Positions 18,430-27,899 of a stretch of DNA of 64,000 nt are shown piece by piece. The position numbers and the translations under genes were made by a program. The stretch covers positions 186,001 to 250,000 of the forward strand of contig CAVOPT010000015.1 of assembly GCA_963698165.1 (NCBI GenBank), read 5' to 3'. The first letter of the stretch is position 1. Every line of letters starts with the position of its first letter. This DNA is from JAAYUJ01 sp963698165 (GTDB taxonomy: Bacteria > Desulfobacterota > Syntrophobacteria > Syntrophobacterales > Syntrophobacteraceae). A model generated the notes under the pieces. The model ran no database searches. It was not told the DNA's origin and worked only from the letters and a program-made list of their open reading frames with translations.

Positions 18430-19500
18430 CTACTGCAACATGTCCAGCTCAACACGGCGATTGAGGGCTCGCCCTTCATCCGTGCTGTTGTCTGCTATGG
18501 GATCCTTCTGACCATGACCAACGGCCGTCATCTTGCTCGAGGGAATGCCTTTGGCGGCAAAGTAGTCGAGAATCGCCTTGGCCCGTCTCTCGGAAAGCTT
18601 CATGTTGTATTCCGGCTTCCCCACGGAGTCAGTGTGTCCATTGATCACCAATTTGTAGTCCGGCCATACCCATTTCTTCAATTGACTCACGGCATCATCA
18701 AGTATGGGCTCGTATTCCGGCTTGATGTCGGATTTATCGAAATCAAACTCAACGCCTCTCAGAATGATCTTTTCCCGGGCGCAGAAAACATCGTCCACGA
18801 ATTTCTGCATGAGCGCCTTGTTGTCGATGAGCTTCGCCGCATCCACGAAGATGCCGTGCCCCAATTCGGCGATCTTTTTATTGGTGTCTTCAGCCTTCTT
18901 TTCCTGCTTGAGAATCTCAACCGGCTGCTTGATCAGCTTCGGATCCTTCGCGGTGGGTTGAGCAAAGGAGATGACATGGAACGCCACTCTCGGGTATTTC
19001 GCAACAAGCTGTGTCACTGACTCAAGGGGGTCCTCGCCGGGGGATGCCGCACCGTCGGTCAGCATGATGACGGTCGTTGGCCCCGTCACCTTTTCGAGGA
19101 CCGCGGTTTGTTCAAGCTCGAGTATCCCTGTTTTCATGGGCGTTTCACGGCCGAAAATTGCCTGCTTGTCTTTGATCCTTTCCAGCGCGGATCCAAACAT
19201 GCCCTGTTTGTACACGGCGAGGGGCTGAATTTCCTCGTATGGGGCGAAAAGAGCGAGGCCGCCCTTGTACCCCAGTTCGGGGATCAGTTTGTCCAGTTGA
19301 GAAATCACCTGCTTGGCCGCAGCCATTTTCAGAGTGTTGGTTTTGATAAAGGTCATGTACATGGACCCCGACTGATCGACAAAAATGAAGAAATTGTCGA
19401 CCTTCGGCGCACATTGCGCCGCTGCACCGGCTGCACCGACGAACATCATGAGTGCCACGACGGGAACGATCATTTTCCAATGTCTTAAATTTGTGCTCAT
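18430..19500 (-). CDS. VWA-OmpA fusion protein, periplasmic
   Basis: 356 residues with a signal peptide (VPVVALMMFVGAAGAAAQ). Residues 35-210 form a von Willebrand A domain: the MIDAS motif FIFVDQSGSM, a Thr in RETPMKTG and IMLTDGAASPG. Residues 245-356 are an OmpA C-terminal domain that binds peptidoglycan: VEFDFDKSDIKPEYEP, INGHTDSVG, LSERRAKAILDYF and NRRVEL. The protein should be anchored to the cell wall and display a metal-dependent adhesion domain. The ATG follows AAAGGAGTGAAGA. No secretion or fimbrial genes are close, so its partner is unknown. Confidence 0.87.
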   Translation of the reverse strand: MSTNLRHWKMIVPVVALMMFVGAAGAAAQCAPKVDNFFIFVDQSGSMYMTFIKTNTLKMAAAKQVISQLDKLIPELGYKGGLALFAPYEEIQPLAVYKQGMFGSALERIKDKQAIFGRETPMKTGILELEQTAVLEKVTGPTTVIMLTDGAASPGEDPLESVTQLVAKYPRVAFHVISFAQPTAKDPKLIKQPVEILKQEKKAEDTNKKIAELGHGIFVDAAKLIDNKALMQKFVDDVFCAREKIILRGVEFDFDKSDIKPEYEPILDDAVSQLKKWVWPDYKLVINGHTDSVGKPEYNMKLSERRAKAILDYFAAKGIPSSKMTAVGHGQKDPIADNSTDEGRALNRRVELDMLQ

Positions 19501-19776
19501 TCTTCACTCCTTTTCTGCTTCACCCACCACCTCGGTTGTCATTGACTCACATACACCTTCCTCTGTTGGGGAATCGGCGGATTGGACTGCTTCATCTGGG
19601 CCGTGGCAAGACAGATTACCGGTCCAATCATTCCAGATTGAGGAAACACCGCCCAAATCAACTGTCGACCATGCTTCGTTGAAGCTATGGACGCCATTCC
19701 GCCCAAACCCTTTATGAGACCTTGTTCGCTGTCACCTCCCTTCGTTCGAGTGCGAAGCATCCTCTTTAGGGGATTA

Positions 19777-20763
19777 TTATTCGAACGCAAAGATGCGCTT
19801 CCAGTCGTTCTTCATGTCCACGACCGTCCAGCCTTTGGCCTTCGCTTCATCGAGGCCCTTGTCGAGCTTGCCAATTGGGGACTCACGGTCGTAGGCCCAT
19901 TCGCGTTCGGCGTCAGTGTGGTGGACTAAGAGGCAGAAGCGTTTGCCGGTGCCGGCGGCAGTCCACTGGAGCATTTGCAGGTCGCCGTCGGAGTTGCCGA
20001 ATGCAGCGATGGGGCGGCGACCGATGTGTGAGTTGATGCCAACGGGTTTACCTGGCCCGTCGTCAATGAAGTCGACCTCCGCAAGCCGGGCGAGCACCGG
20101 CTTCCCGTCGCGCATCTCGAATTTCGACTTGATGCTGCTGCCCACCACCTGCTCCGGCGGAATGCCGTAGACCTTTTCAGTCCACGGACGCATGAACTCG
20201 ATGCCGCCGCCGGAGACGATGAAGGTCTTGAATCCGTTGGCGCGCAGGGTGGCGAGCAGCTCAAGCATGGGCTGGTAGACCATCTCCGTGTAGAGCCGGC
20301 CGGTCTTCGGGTGCTTCGCGGTGGCGATCCAGTCTCTGACCGTTTGCGTGAATTCCTCGGTGGTCATGCCCGCGTGCGTGGCCATCACGATTTCGAGCAT
20401 GGCGCGCTCGCCGCCCGCCAGCGCGCCCTTCACGTCGCCCTTGAGCAGCGAAGCGAACGGCTCTTTGTCCTTCCACTCCGGATGCTGGGGCGCGAGGGCC
20501 TTCACACGGTCCAGCGCGAAGAGCATCTGAAAATACATGGGTTGCTCGGCCCAGAGCGTGCCGTCGTTGTCGAAGGTCGCAATGCGGTCATCTGGTGGCA
20601 CAAAATTCGGGCTCGCTTTGTCGGTCGTCGCCTTCACGAACTCGATGATCGCCTGCTTGGCGGGTCCGTCGTTCCACGACGGTAAAGGGTCAGCGGCCTG
20701 CGTGCTCATTGCCGGAACCAGCGATGCAAGCAGCGCAATTGTCAGGAGTCTTATCCGTTTCAT
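19777..20763 (-). CDS. Secreted HAD-family phosphatase
   Basis: 328 residues with an N-terminal signal peptide (LLTIALLASLVPAMSTQA), unusual for HAD enzymes, so it acts in the periplasm. Motif I is FDNDGTLW (nucleophile Asp and acid/base Asp), motif II the Ser in FIVSGGG, and motif IV GNSDGDLQML. The layout resembles phosphoserine-phosphatase-like hydrolases of about 300 residues. The substrate is presumably a small phosphorylated metabolite in the periplasm. The ATG follows AAAGGTGCAACGCC. A GC-rich hairpin lies between it and the next gene upstream. Confidence 0.85.
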   Translation of the reverse strand: MKRIRLLTIALLASLVPAMSTQAADPLPSWNDGPAKQAIIEFVKATTDKASPNFVPPDDRIATFDNDGTLWAEQPMYFQMLFALDRVKALAPQHPEWKDKEPFASLLKGDVKGALAGGERAMLEIVMATHAGMTTEEFTQTVRDWIATAKHPKTGRLYTEMVYQPMLELLATLRANGFKTFIVSGGGIEFMRPWTEKVYGIPPEQVVGSSIKSKFEMRDGKPVLARLAEVDFIDDGPGKPVGINSHIGRRPIAAFGNSDGDLQMLQWTAAGTGKRFCLLVHHTDAEREWAYDRESPIGKLDKGLDEAKAKGWTVVDMKNDWKRIFAFE

Positions 20764-20842
20764 GGCGTTGCACCTTTCGGTTCACTCTTCATGGTTGTTG
20801 CCGGTTCCATCTATCTTCGCCGAACCGGTATGATTGTGTCCG

Positions 20843-20916
20843 ATGGTAGGGCGGGGTTGCGTCCCCGCCAAATCCGTGTCCAAGTGAATGGCGGGGACGC
20901 AACCCCGCCCTACCAT
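20843..20916. repeat. Perfect long hairpin, dispersed GC-rich repeat
   Basis: Two 27-base arms, 20843-20869 and 20890-20916, are exact reverse complements around a 20-base loop (core GGGCGGGGTTGCGTCCCC). A run of five T follows the right arm. It could act as a terminator for a rightward transcript, but the shared core with other loci marks it as a repeat element. Confidence 0.75.
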
Positions 20917-21007
20917 TTTTCCAAAAGAGCCGTACCCATCTTCGTTCATGGCTTGAGGCAGGGAGGGCTTCAAATTCTTCCTTTCGGTGTCGGATTGGTT
21001 TGGTCGG

Positions 21008-21403
21008 CTACCTGTATTTGCCTGCAACCACCCGCTGGCTCCTGAGGCACGCGATGCACCAAACAGCCATCGCCGCGTGAAGGACAACCGCCGGCCACAG
21101 GGCGACGCCGCCCAGCCCCGAGCCGATGCCTGCAGAAGCGAGGATTGAGACGGCGGCGACGTTATACAGGAACATCGCGACGACCAGCCCAGTCGCAGCG
21201 CGGCTCCGCCCGTCGTGGCGCGCGAGCCAGCAGGCGACTCCCAGGGCGAGCAGCGCCGCCCCGGCCACGCGTCCGATCGTCAACGCGGCGGGCGTATCGA
21301 GCAATGAACCGAGCAGGAGCGTGACCAGGAGCGACGGCAACGCCACCAGCACCAGGCCGCTCCCCATCTCAATCACTGCTGTCAGGGTGAGCAGATGATT
21401 CAC
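21008..21403 (-). CDS. Small four-helix membrane protein of unknown function
   Basis: 131 residues from a GTG at 21403, preceded by AAGGG. Four hydrophobic helices (about 5-35, 42-60, 72-92, 98-118) and a basic C terminus (RSQRVVAGKYR) describe a small inner-membrane protein. A charged loop, ARHDGRSRAAT, joins helices 2 and 3. It lies between a sulfatase tail remnant and the HAD phosphatase on the same strand. No family name can be given. Confidence 0.65.
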   Translation of the reverse strand: MNHLLTLTAVIEMGSGLVLVALPSLLVTLLLGSLLDTPAALTIGRVAGAALLALGVACWLARHDGRSRAATGLVVAMFLYNVAAVSILASAGIGSGLGGVALWPAVVLHAAMAVWCIACLRSQRVVAGKYR

Positions 21404-21499
21404 GTTGTGCCCTTCTTGTTCGTTGACGGTTGCTGCGGCCGACCGCGGGACGCAGTCGGCCGCAGGCGGCTAACATCCGGACTGACAGACCTTGCTTCG

Positions 21500-21709
21500 T
21501 CCCGGGGCTATCCTTCAGCTTCTCAAAGATTTCATCTAGGTTGAAGCTGGCCGCCTCCTGCCGCTGCGGATATTCCTTGAAAGTCATCAGGAACTGGCCC
21601 ACGAACCCCTGCGCAGGTACAAGCTGGAAGGCGTGATCAAAAAGCCAGCCGTAGTGAGCGTTTGAAGTGATGTCCGCGCGCTCGTACGGGTTGGTGCGGA
21701 GGTGGATTG
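21500..21709 (-). pseudogene. C-terminal tail of a second arylsulfatase
   Basis: About 70 codons read HLRTNPYERADITSN, HYGWLFDHAFQLVPAQGFVG, LMTFKEYPQRQEAASFN, LDEIFEKL. They align with the last 70 residues of the intact sulfatase upstream (LRADPFELAPDIGMDYDRW to REFPPRQKPGSFNLDR) but differ in detail, so this is the tail of a paralogue whose body is gone. A hairpin (21710-21744) marks the point where homology ends. Confidence 0.7.
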
Positions 21710-21744
21710 CCGTGCCGCACCCGGTTGGCACGGGTGCGGCACGG
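21710..21744. repeat. 13-bp-stem hairpin at the sulfatase deletion junction
   Basis: CCGTGCCGCACCC (21710-21722) and GGGTGCGGCACGG (21732-21744) are perfect inverted repeats around a 9-base loop. The position suggests the repeat took part in, or was inserted at, the deletion that left the sulfatase tail. Confidence 0.6.
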
Positions 21745-21776
21745 TGAGTTGACTCAGCTTTTCAGTCCGCTCGGCA

Positions 21777-23318
21777 TCACTGCTTGCCGGGGTTGCTCAT
21801 CACCGCTTCCATCACCCGGTCGAGGTTGAAGCTGCCGGGTTTCTGGCGTGGCGGGAACTCGCGGAAGCTTTGCAGCCATTGCCCGACGTAGGCGCCGGCC
21901 GGCGCGAACAGGAACATATGCTCGACAAACCAGCGGTCATAGTCCATGCCAATATCCGGGGCGAGCTCGAATGGATCGGCGCGCAGATCGGTTAGCAGGG
22001 GCGCACGCAGTTGTTCGAAGGGTTCCAACCAGACGTGCAAACCGTGAGCCCTCTGCACCAGGAATGTGACCTTGTATTGGTTGTAGCGCAGCGCGGCAAC
22101 ACTACCATCGTCGGTCCAGTAGATGAACTCCTTGCGCGGCCACTCGCCTTGGCCCTTGAGCGCAGGCATGAGGTTGTAGCCATCGAGGTGAACCTTGTAG
22201 TTCATGTTCCCAACTTTCCGGCCCTTCAAGAGGTCTTCCTTGACGGTAGTGTCGCCGGCTGCGGCCAGCAGGGTCGTCAGCATGTCTTCGTGCGAACCGA
22301 TGTCGTTGATGACCGTGCCGGGCTTGATGACGCCGGGCCAGCGGATGACGCAAGGCACGCGATAGCCGCCTTCCCATTGCGTGTTCTTTTCGCCGCGGAA
22401 CATCGTCGTGCCGCCGTCGGGCCATGAGAATGACTCCGAGCCGTTGTCGGTGGAATACATCACGATGGTATTCTCTTCGAGGCCCAGTTCTTTAAGTTTA
22501 TCCAACAGCTGCCCGACGTGGCCGTCATGCTCGACCATGCCATCGGCGTAAATGCCGCGGCCGGTCTTGCCCTTCGATTCCGGTTTCAGGTGCGTGAAGA
22601 TGTGCATGCGGGTGGAGTTCCACCATAGGAAAAACGGCTTGTCCGCTTTCTTGGCACGTTCCATGAAATCAAGCGCCTTGGCGGTGACCTCTTCGTCCAC
22701 CGTCTCCATGCGCTTCTTGGTCAGCGGGCCGGTGTCCTCGATCCTTCCGTCGGCACTGGATTTGATGACGCCGCGCGGGCCGAATTTCTTCTTGAACTCC
22801 GGATCCTTCGGATAGTCGGGGTTCTCCGGTTCCTCTTCCGCGTTCAAATGGTAGAGGTTGCCGAAAAATTCGTCGAACCCGTGATTCGTCGGCAGCAATT
22901 CGTCGCGGTCGCCGAGGTGGTTCTTGCCAAACTGGCCGGTCATGTAGCCTTGCGCTTTGAGCAGGCCGGCAATGGTCGGATCTTCCTTCTTCATGCCCTC
23001 GGGCGCGCCCGGCAGGCCGACCTTGGTCAGGCCGGTGCGGATGGGCGACTGCCCGGTGATGAATGCGGCGCGGCCAGCAGTGCAGCTCTGCTGCCCATAC
23101 CAGTCTGTGAAGACCGCCCCTTCCTTGCCGATGCGGTCGATGTTCGGCGTCTTGTAGCCCATCATGCCCATGTTGTAGGTGCTGACATTGAACTGGCCAA
23201 TGTCATCGCCCCAGACGATGAGGATGTTCGGTTTCTTATCTGCCGCAAATGCCGGGCAGGCGATGAACGCCAGACCGACAGCAATTGTGGCAAGCATGAC
23301 TACCATTTTCGTTCTCAT
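21777..23318 (-). CDS. Arylsulfatase, secreted
   Basis: 513 residues, normal for a type I sulfatase. The signal peptide (MLATIAVGLAFIACPAFA) places it in the periplasm. NILIVWGDDIGQF provides calcium-binding Asp residues. YGQQSCTAGRAAFITGQSPI contains C-T-A-G-R, the formylglycine-forming motif, with Cys as the modified residue. Further landmarks are GQFGKNHLGD and MYSTDNGSE. Cys-type sites need a formylglycine-generating or anaerobic maturase, and none is encoded in this window. It should release sulfate from organic esters. A paralogue tail follows directly downstream. The ATG is preceded by AAGGAGAGCAC. Confidence 0.92.
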   Translation of the reverse strand: MRTKMVVMLATIAVGLAFIACPAFAADKKPNILIVWGDDIGQFNVSTYNMGMMGYKTPNIDRIGKEGAVFTDWYGQQSCTAGRAAFITGQSPIRTGLTKVGLPGAPEGMKKEDPTIAGLLKAQGYMTGQFGKNHLGDRDELLPTNHGFDEFFGNLYHLNAEEEPENPDYPKDPEFKKKFGPRGVIKSSADGRIEDTGPLTKKRMETVDEEVTAKALDFMERAKKADKPFFLWWNSTRMHIFTHLKPESKGKTGRGIYADGMVEHDGHVGQLLDKLKELGLEENTIVMYSTDNGSESFSWPDGGTTMFRGEKNTQWEGGYRVPCVIRWPGVIKPGTVINDIGSHEDMLTTLLAAAGDTTVKEDLLKGRKVGNMNYKVHLDGYNLMPALKGQGEWPRKEFIYWTDDGSVAALRYNQYKVTFLVQRAHGLHVWLEPFEQLRAPLLTDLRADPFELAPDIGMDYDRWFVEHMFLFAPAGAYVGQWLQSFREFPPRQKPGSFNLDRVMEAVMSNPGKQ

Positions 23319-23498
23319 GTGCTCTCCTTGTAAAAATGGTGTTCTCCACGGAAATTCGTTGCATCTTTCTCCTCATGGCAGCATCGTCAATAAGAGTCCT
23401 TTATCTTATGGTCCCGCTCGACTCAACTCCTTCTGGAGACTACTCACAACCGTTTCACCTGCTCGATTGGGCTGGCCAGCCACACCCCCGATCGCATT

Positions 23499-25785
23499 CT
23501 ATGGCCTTTTCTCCTCTCTCGATATTTCCCCGAGAAGCATCACGGCATCTTTGTACCCCGGATACTTCTCAATGATTGCCTCTAAAGTCCCGACAGCCTC
23601 GTCCGTATCTCCCATCTGATTGAGATAGAAAGCCAGCGTGAAAGCATATTTGGGTTCCTGCGGCCTGAGTTCTGCTGCCTTCCGGCACCAGGTCACCGCC
23701 TCTTCGATGCGGTCCTTTGCAGTAATGACGCAGAGATTATACGCCGCCTGAGCCATCTGGGGATCGGCCTTGAGAGCCGCTCTGAGATGCATTTCCGCCC
23801 CACCTGGATCATTCTCCTCGGCTTTGAGGAGGCCCATGTTGAAGTTGGCCGCAGCGTTGTCAGGGGCCACCTTCAAAGCCTTCTTGAGGGATTCGTCGGC
23901 TTTCTTGTTCTCTCCCAGGCGCGCATAGGCCATCGATTCGTTGACCATGGCGAGTACCGCCCGCGGCTCCAGTTTCAGCGCCGTGTCGTACGAGGCGACG
24001 GCCTGCTTGAACTCCCGGCGGTCCAGCTGATAGTTGCCCAGATTGTAATGGGAGGTCCACTGGTCAGGGCGGGAGAGGATCGAAGCGAGGTGCTCCTCGT
24101 TGGCTGCCGCGACGGTTTTCTTCTGGGCGTCGTCCAGGGGGAGATTCTCGTAGCCCGCAAGGGACGCGGCTGCCCTGACTCGAACCAGGCGGAAGTCATC
24201 CCCGGTCGCCTCCACAAGGGCCTGAACGGCTTCTCTCGTGGGCACGTTTTGCAGGGCTACGGCCGCCGCGGAGCGCACCAGGGGCGAGGGGTCCCCGGCG
24301 GCCTCGAGCAGCACCGGAACGACTCGCGGGTCCCCGGAAGACGGGACCATGCGGATGAGCGACGTCGCAACGATTGCGTCTCGATCCTTGCCCGTCATGG
24401 TGCTCAGCATCTCCGGCAGCCTGGACCAGTCCCGTTTGCGCGCGGCATCCACAAGGGATGCGCGTTTCAGCACCGGCGCCTGGTAGTCCCGGGTCCGCCA
24501 TTCGCGCACGTACTTGTCCGCCCAGGCGGCGTCTTTATCGGCGTGGCAGAGATTGCAGGCATTGGGCGACTTGTAGGCGATAGTAGCAGAGGGTGTCGGC
24601 GGGAGCATCGAGTGGTCGGAGCGATTCATCCGGGCAAAGGAGGTCATGGGCATGTGACACGCAATGCACTTGTTCCCGGCGCTCCCTTCCTGGTGATGGG
24701 TGTGGGCCGTTGCGTCCTTCACATGTTTTCTCGTGGCACGGCATGCAGGCGTCGTTGGCCTTTTCCTCGGCCTTGAACCGGTAGCGGCCGCTCGAGGTGT
24801 GGCAGGTGACGCAGTGGAGCTTCCCGGCCTTGGCGCAGGGGCTCATCATCCAGGAGGTGAAGGTGTAGTTCTCCCCCAGGTCGCGGCCGTCGGGGTAGAA
24901 GTCGGGGTCTTCCAGGGTCGCGAGATCGAAGTGGTCGAAGAAACGGTCCCCCGGCGCAAAGGTGGCGGTGACCGGGGACATCTTCGCGTGGCAAATCGAG
25001 CACGCGTCGTTTTTTTGCTCGGGGGTAAAATTCTTCCAGCTGATGATTTTGATGTCTTCGGGCTTCTGTCCCTTGGGGGCTTCCCGGAAGACACGGTTGT
25101 GCTCCGCCGACGGACCGTGGCAGGCCTCGCAGTTGATCCCCGGCTCGGCCCAGGTGGTCGCATACGTGTCGGTCTTGAGATCGTAGTTGGAGGTGAGCTG
25201 GCTCACGTGGCAGCCGTGGCAGGACGTGTTGAAGGTGTACGCCGGGTCTTTCCAGTCGACCGGCTGCCCCGTCTGGCCCCCAGGGAAGTGGCGAATACCG
25301 CTGGCAGCGGTATCGAACCATTCTTTCTTCTGAACATCGTAAGCGACGGGGAGGGTTTGCAGGCGCCCCTTCTCCAGCGGCGTCAGGAAATAGGTGACGT
25401 TCTTTCCTCCCAGGACGTGTTCGATCCGGTATTTTTTGGCGCTGCCGGCTCCCCGTTCCCGCACGAACCCGTCTCTGCCGGAAATGTCCGCACGGTACGA
25501 GGACTTCCCTATTTGGATCTCATTGGACTGGGGCGAGAGCTCTTTCCGGGCAAATTCCACCGTGTACGGCTGCATGGCCAGCCCGTGCCTGGAGGTGGAC
25601 CAGAGCTGGTAGAACCGCTCGTGGCACTCCCGGCAGCTCACAGAGCCTGCATACCCCTTGGGCGCCGGCGTGGCCTGGCCCTTGGCCGCGAGCACCGAGG
25701 CGGGGCCAAGGCCTCCGAAAAGCCAGGTTGTCCCTGCCAAGCAAGCAATGAAAATCAGGCCTGAGATCACATTGAGCTTACGCAT
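23499..25785 (-). pseudogene. Octahaem c-type cytochrome with HEAT and TPR domains, one-base frameshift
   Basis: From the ATG at 25785 (AGGAAG upstream): signal peptide, then six CxxCH haem sites (CRECH, CHGCH, CEACH, CSICH, CVTCH, CMPCH). At about 24725 the frame breaks in a run of four A; removing one gives CHEKHVKDATAHTHH and joins the second frame, which adds CIACH and CNLCH, eight haems in all. HEAT-like repeats follow (DPSPLVRSAAAVALQN, DFRLVRVRAAASL), then four or five TPRs to the end. The repaired length is 761 residues. This architecture is a periplasmic electron-transfer protein with a protein-binding tail, possibly respiratory. The break is probably a sequencing indel. Confidence 0.85.
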
Positions 25786-25846
25786 GCCAGATCTTCCTTT
25801 TTCGGGAATTTTCATCATGCCGCCTTCGCATCGGTTGGCTCTCCGG

Positions 25847-26290
25847 TCACTCATTTTCCCCTCGCTTTTTTTGGATGCCTGTTTCGTTCTTGTTGTCCTG
25901 TTCAATAGAGGGTGAAACATAAGTGCCGCCTCCCAGCACCGCTTCCACCGCCGGAATGAGGTCGGTGACGGCAGTCCGCTTGAGCACGAATCCACTTGCC
26001 CCCGCCGAAAGGCACTCATCGACGACGGTCTTTTCATCGTACACGCTCAGAACGATGAACCTGAGCTCAGGGTTCAACCTGTGAAGCAGCCTGGCAACGT
26101 TCTCCCCCGAGGAGACCGGCATTGAGAGATCGACCAGGACGAGATCCGGCTGATTCGTGACAATGGCGTCAGCAAGAGAGTGTTCGTCTGCCACCATGAA
26201 GATCACGTGGAACAAACCTTTGAGGAGAACCCGAACGCCTGCCAGCATGGTCGGATGAGCATCAGCGATCAGTATCCGTTTCCGTTCCAT
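25847..26290 (-). CDS. Receiver-only response regulator
   Basis: 147 residues. The N-terminal 120 form a CheY-like receiver of the NarL/FixJ type: acidic pair in ILIADAHPT, phospho-acceptor Asp in LVLVDLSMP, the switch Ser in FIVLSVYD, and Lys in SGFVLKRTA. It ends in a polar tail (DNKNETGIQKKRGENE) with no DNA-binding helices. It may act as a phosphate sink or through protein contact, or it may be the truncated partner of the regulator tail at 26537-26635. The ATG at 26290 has only weak upstream purines (AAGGAAATCC). Confidence 0.82.
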   Translation of the reverse strand: MERKRILIADAHPTMLAGVRVLLKGLFHVIFMVADEHSLADAIVTNQPDLVLVDLSMPVSSGENVARLLHRLNPELRFIVLSVYDEKTVVDECLSAGASGFVLKRTAVTDLIPAVEAVLGGGTYVSPSIEQDNKNETGIQKKRGENE

Positions 26291-26405
26291 GGATTTCCTT
26301 CACTCTTGCTGTGAGGTCTGAAGGGTTGCGTGGAACCGCACCTCTGAGCATGAGGCCGAAAGAGATGGCAACAACGACAAAGGGAAACGGGAAGGGATTC
26401 CCAGG

Positions 26406-26435
26406 TTCCGGATCATTCCGGATCATTCTGGATCA
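26406..26435. repeat. Three tandem 10-bp repeats
   Basis: TTCCGGATCA occurs twice in a row, then TTCTGGATCA. Ten-base spacing puts each copy on the same face of the helix, which would suit a multimeric regulator. It lies about 115 bases upstream of the receiver-only gene. The rest of 26291-26536 shows nothing else. Confidence 0.45.
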
Positions 26436-26536
26436 GATTATTCGTTGTGTGCTGGTTTTGATTATGGCGGGATGCGGGCGTGAACACAACTAGGAGAAGT
26501 CCTAGTTTTACGAACTGTTTTTCCCGGGAAGGAGGT

Positions 26537-26635
26537 TCAGGGTGTTGTGACGCCGTGCTTTACGGCATACCGGACCAGTTCCGCCAGGCTATTGATGCCG
26601 AGAGCTTCCATCATCCTGACCTTGTGATCTTCCAT
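26537..26635 (-). pseudogene. Remnant of a NarL-type regulator DNA-binding tail
   Basis: Thirty-two codons and a stop read HKVRMMEALGINSL then AELVRYAVKHGVTTP, nearly identical to the last residues of the intact regulator at 27900-28541 (HKYKMMEDLGIKSL, AELVRYAVKHGVTAP). The rest of the copy is absent. The ATPase gene starts 77 bases to the right. Confidence 0.75.
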
Positions 26636-26653
26636 GCCCTTGCATCGGGGCGA

Positions 26654-26705
26654 TTGTGCACAATTTGTAAAACAAATTGACATATTGTGCAAGCCCAGTT
26701 AACTT
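26654..26705 (+). promoter_or_regulatory. Sigma70-like promoter overlapping a palindrome; possible leaderless start
   Basis: TTGACA (26677-26682), a 17-base spacer and TAACTT (26700-26705) match a housekeeping promoter. Transcription would begin near 26712, the A of the ATPase ATG, and no ribosome site precedes that ATG. CAATTTG-TAAAA-CAAATTG (26661-26679) overlaps the -35 box and is flanked by two TTGTGCA direct repeats. This arrangement would suit an operator. All of this is read from the sequence by eye. Confidence 0.5.
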
Positions 26706-26711
26706 CCTGTC

Positions 26712-27882
26712 ATGATTCCACGAACGGCACACGATACGCTCATGCGCATGGCCAGGGGATTCCCGGTCATCGCCGTTACCGGCCCGCGCCAGTCGGGCAA
26801 GACGACCCTTGCCAGGGCGGCTTTCCCTGACAAGGCCTATTTGTCCCTGGAAGATCCCGATACGCGGCTCCTTGCCGAAGGCGATCCGCGCGGGCTTCTG
26901 TCCCGTTTCCCCGACGGAGTCATCCTGGACGAAGCGCAACGCGCTCCAGAGCTCTTCTCCTACCTCCAAACCCGTGTCGACGCAGATGTACGCCCCGGCA
27001 AGTACGTGCTGACCGGCTCGCAGCAGTTCGGCTTGTTGTCGGGCATCACCCAATCCCTGGCCGGCCGTGTGGGCATGGTTCAGCTCCTTCCCTTTTCCCT
27101 CGGCGAATTACAGGCTGAAGGCAAGCTCCCGGCAGACCTCGACGAGCCTGATGTTCCGAGGCCTCTATCCCCCTCTGTATGATCGTGACATCACCCCCGG
27201 CGATTGGTGCGCCGGTTATGTCAACACCTACGTTGAGCGCGATGTCCGGCAACTGATTGCCGTGCGCGATCTGTCGGCCTTCCAGCGTTTTCTCAGGATG
27301 TGCGCAGCCCGTACAGGGCAATTGTTGAACCTCTCATCCCTGGCTGCCGACTGCGGCATCACCCACAACACTGCCGCCGCATGGCTGTCGGTACTGGAGG
27401 CAAGCTATATCGTCGTTCTGCTCCGCCCGCATTTTCGCAACTTCAACAAACGGCTGGTCAAGTCCGCCAAACTTTATTTCTGCGATACGGGCCTGGCGAG
27501 CTGGCTGTTGGGAGTCCGTGAGGCCGGGCAGCTCGCCTTCCATGCGCAGCGGGGAGCTCTGTTCGAGAATCTGGTAGTGACGGAATTCCTCAAAGCACGC
27601 CTCAACCGCGGGCTTCCGCCGGACATCTATTTCTGGCGGGACAGCCGAGGTCTGGAGGTGGACCTCCTTTTGGAGAACGGAGAGGAGTTAAAGCCGGTGG
27701 AGATCAAGGCGGGCCAGACCATCGCCTCCGACTTTTTCGATTCATTGAGAAGATGGGGTGAGCTTTCGGGCAGGGGAGACAAGCCGGCATGGCTCGTCTA
27801 TGGCGGCGACAGGGAGATGCGGAACGGCAATGTGACGATCATTCCCTGGCGCGGGCTGCCAAAGTTGGTTGAGAACCCGTGA
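26712..27882 (+). pseudogene. AAA ATPase with DUF4143, one-base frameshift
   Basis: The AAA module has Walker A GPRQSGKTTLARAAF and Walker B GVILDEAQRAPELFS, then sensor GKYVLTGSQQF. The frame breaks near 27144 (GAGCCTGATG). Dropping one C gives DELMFRGLYPPLYDRD and continues into a second frame with TYVERDVRQL, a winged-helix region and the DUF4143 domain (FWRDSRGLEVDLLLENGEE, VEIKAG), which has a nuclease-like E-x-K. The repaired length is 389 residues, normal for this family. The cellular role of these ATPases is unsettled. It is the only rightward gene in a long leftward block and splits a regulator duplication, so it may have been inserted. Confidence 0.83.
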
Positions 27883-27899
27883 AAGGACGTGCGGCAGGA

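Noticed and set aside
19539..19790. 83-codon leftward frame between the OmpA-like and HAD genes
   Set aside because: It overlaps the HAD gene end, has no ribosome site and no recognisable domain.
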